A stretch of 12,587 nucleotides of DNA from CAILDB01 sp049695975 (GTDB taxonomy: Bacteria > Patescibacteriota > Minisyncoccia > Phycocordibacterales > GWA1-40-21), in assembly GCA_049695975.1 (NCBI GenBank), contig JBAVTE010000019.1:1-12587 (forward strand), read 5' to 3'. The position numbers and the translations under genes were made by a program. The stretch's first letter is position 1; every line of letters starts with the position of its first letter. Below the pieces are notes generated by a model, which was not told where the DNA came from, ran no database searches, and was given only the letters and a program-made list of their open reading frames with translations. Positions 11,798-12,587 of the stretch are shown piece after piece.

Positions 11798-12478
11798 ATG
11801 AGTGAATTTTATGTGGTGGGCACACCAATAGGAAATATGGAGGACATTACTTTACGAGCTATCAGAATTTTGTCTGAAGTCGATTTTATTTTGTGTGAAG
11901 ATACGAGAGTTACAAGAAATATTTTGAAAAAATATTCTATTTCAAAACCGACTATCAGCTATCATACACAAAGCAAACTTTCTAAAATTGATGAAATCAT
12001 TTTTATGCTAAAAGAAGGAAAAAATCTGGCACTTGTTTCCGATGCCGGCACTCCTACAATATCTGATCCTGGTTCACTGCTTATTTCGCGAATTTTGGCA
12101 GAAAGTCCTGATACGAAAATAATTACAATTCCAGGACCTTCTGCATTAGTTTCTGCTCTGTCAGTCTCAGGTTTCCCATCATCAGATTTTCTTTTTCTAG
12201 GATTTTTGCCTCACAAAAAAGGTAGGGAAACATTATTTAAAGAAATTGCTAGTTCAGAAAGAACTGTGGTTTTTTATGAATCTCCGCATAGGATTATGAA
12301 AACCCTGGAATCATTTAAAAAATTTATTCCAGATAGAAAAATAATGATAGCGAGAGAACTAACCAAGATTTTTGAAGAAACTGTTTTTGGACTTCCCGAA
12401 GAGGTTGAAAGATATTTTCTGAATAATTCTGATAAAGTGAGAGGTGAATTTGTCGTAATAGTTTCGCCTAAAAAATAG
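11798..12478 (+). CDS. rsmI: 16S rRNA (cytidine-1402 2'-O)-methyltransferase RsmI
   Basis: A 226-residue protein of the tetrapyrrole-methylase fold. Typical RsmI motifs are present: YVVGTPIGNMEDITLRA (5-21), CEDTRVTRNIL (33-43), ALVSDAGTPTISDPG (78-92) for SAM binding, and PGPSALVSALSVSGFP followed by FLGFLPHKKGR. YESPHRI is next, and the C-terminal part has ARELTKIFEE. It methylates the ribose of C1402 in the decoding centre; the target bases CACCGCCCGTC are intact in the 16S gene of this window. It is shorter than E. coli RsmI (286) and lacks the C-terminal extension, as many small-genome versions do. It starts 48 nt after murC. TAGATT at 11786-11791 lies 6 nt before the ATG, a possible but weak leaderless promoter; no Shine-Dalgarno sequence. 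Confidence 0.94.
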   Translation: MSEFYVVGTPIGNMEDITLRAIRILSEVDFILCEDTRVTRNILKKYSISKPTISYHTQSKLSKIDEIIFMLKEGKNLALVSDAGTPTISDPGSLLISRILAESPDTKIITIPGPSALVSALSVSGFPSSDFLFLGFLPHKKGRETLFKEIASSERTVVFYESPHRIMKTLESFKKFIPDRKIMIARELTKIFEETVFGLPEEVERYFLNNSDKVRGEFVVIVSPKK

Positions 12479-12587
12479 AAAATTTTGCTAGGGGTGGCGA
12501 TCCTGTTCCTTTTGAAATACATTACGCAGGCCGACGGGCCGAGTTGAAATTTGGGTAGGGACCCAAATGAAAGACCTTGAACATTTT
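12479..12587. other. GC-rich patch at the window edge, unidentified
   Basis: About 110 nt after rsmI, clearly richer in G and C than its surroundings. It holds GGCC-GACG-GGCC (12529-12540) and a perfect 8-bp hairpin ATTTGGGT/ACCCAAAT with loop AGGG (12549-12568). On the minus strand one frame stays open from the edge to a TAG near 12491 (about 32 codons). It could be the end of a minus-strand gene, a dispersed repeat, or the start of a structured RNA. Confidence 0.25.

Noticed and set aside
1..12587. CRISPR array or prophage
   Set aside because: No regularly spaced direct repeats and no phage or integrase genes were seen. The repeated tRNA-Leu part is a 5' segment, unlike typical attachment sites, which are 3' segments.

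Overview
The window looks like an AT-rich genome fragment from a Patescibacteria (CPR) organism, most likely a Parcubacteria-type lineage. The main reason is the 16S rRNA. It carries changes in universal primer sites that are typical of that group: CCTAGCTCAG at the 27F site, GCAGCAGCGG at 515F, AATAGACGG at about position 910 and TTGTACTCACC at about 1400. The 23S rRNA carries a group I intron, which is common in CPR. TGA acts as a stop in the small gene at 3687-3866, so the standard code appears to be used.

Layout, left to right. 1-1217: the 3' part of a 23S rRNA gene interrupted by a group I intron (55-648) that holds a tRNA-like element (363-438), then 5S rRNA and a terminator. 1298-3222: a membrane-anchored Cys-motif protein and a RodA-type SEDS glycosyltransferase. 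3229-3866 (minus strand): a type IV prepilin-like protein overlapped by an unlisted 59-residue membrane protein. 3949-6250: secD and secF. 6302-7084: an inverted repeat, then a mazE-mazF toxin-antitoxin pair behind a strong promoter carrying palindromes. 7099-9235: a free-standing 16S rRNA unit with its own promoter, long structured leader, a 28-bp processing stem and its own terminator. 9266-9743: a unit of unknown function with a 72-codon ORF and a structured 3' region. 9783-10374: tRNA-Ile(GAU), a tRNA-Leu 5' half, an intact tRNA-Leu(CAG) and a tRNA 3' fragment, mixed with hairpin repeats. 10391-12478: murC and rsmI. The last 110 bases hold an unexplained GC-rich patch.

The most interesting theme is translation initiation. 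The 16S 3' end reads GGAT-TATTTC where bacteria normally have GGAT-CACCTCC, so the canonical anti-Shine-Dalgarno sequence is missing. In agreement, at least four protein genes have a -10 box ending only 6-8 nt before the ATG (1298, 3866 minus, 3949, 6504), which predicts leaderless mRNAs. Promoter-distal genes (2074, 5318, 6752) have no Shine-Dalgarno sequence either. The only Shine-Dalgarno-like sequence is in front of the unexplained ORF at 9347. The other notable points are the tRNA-like structure inside the 23S intron, crossing complementary segments around 16S, an enlarged 16S helix 40, and the broken-up tRNA-Leu cluster.

Functionally the protein genes are housekeeping: cell wall (RodA, MurC), protein export (SecDF), surface pilus-like protein, ribosome modification (RsmI, whose target C1402 lies in the 16S gene of this same window) and a toxin-antitoxin pair.
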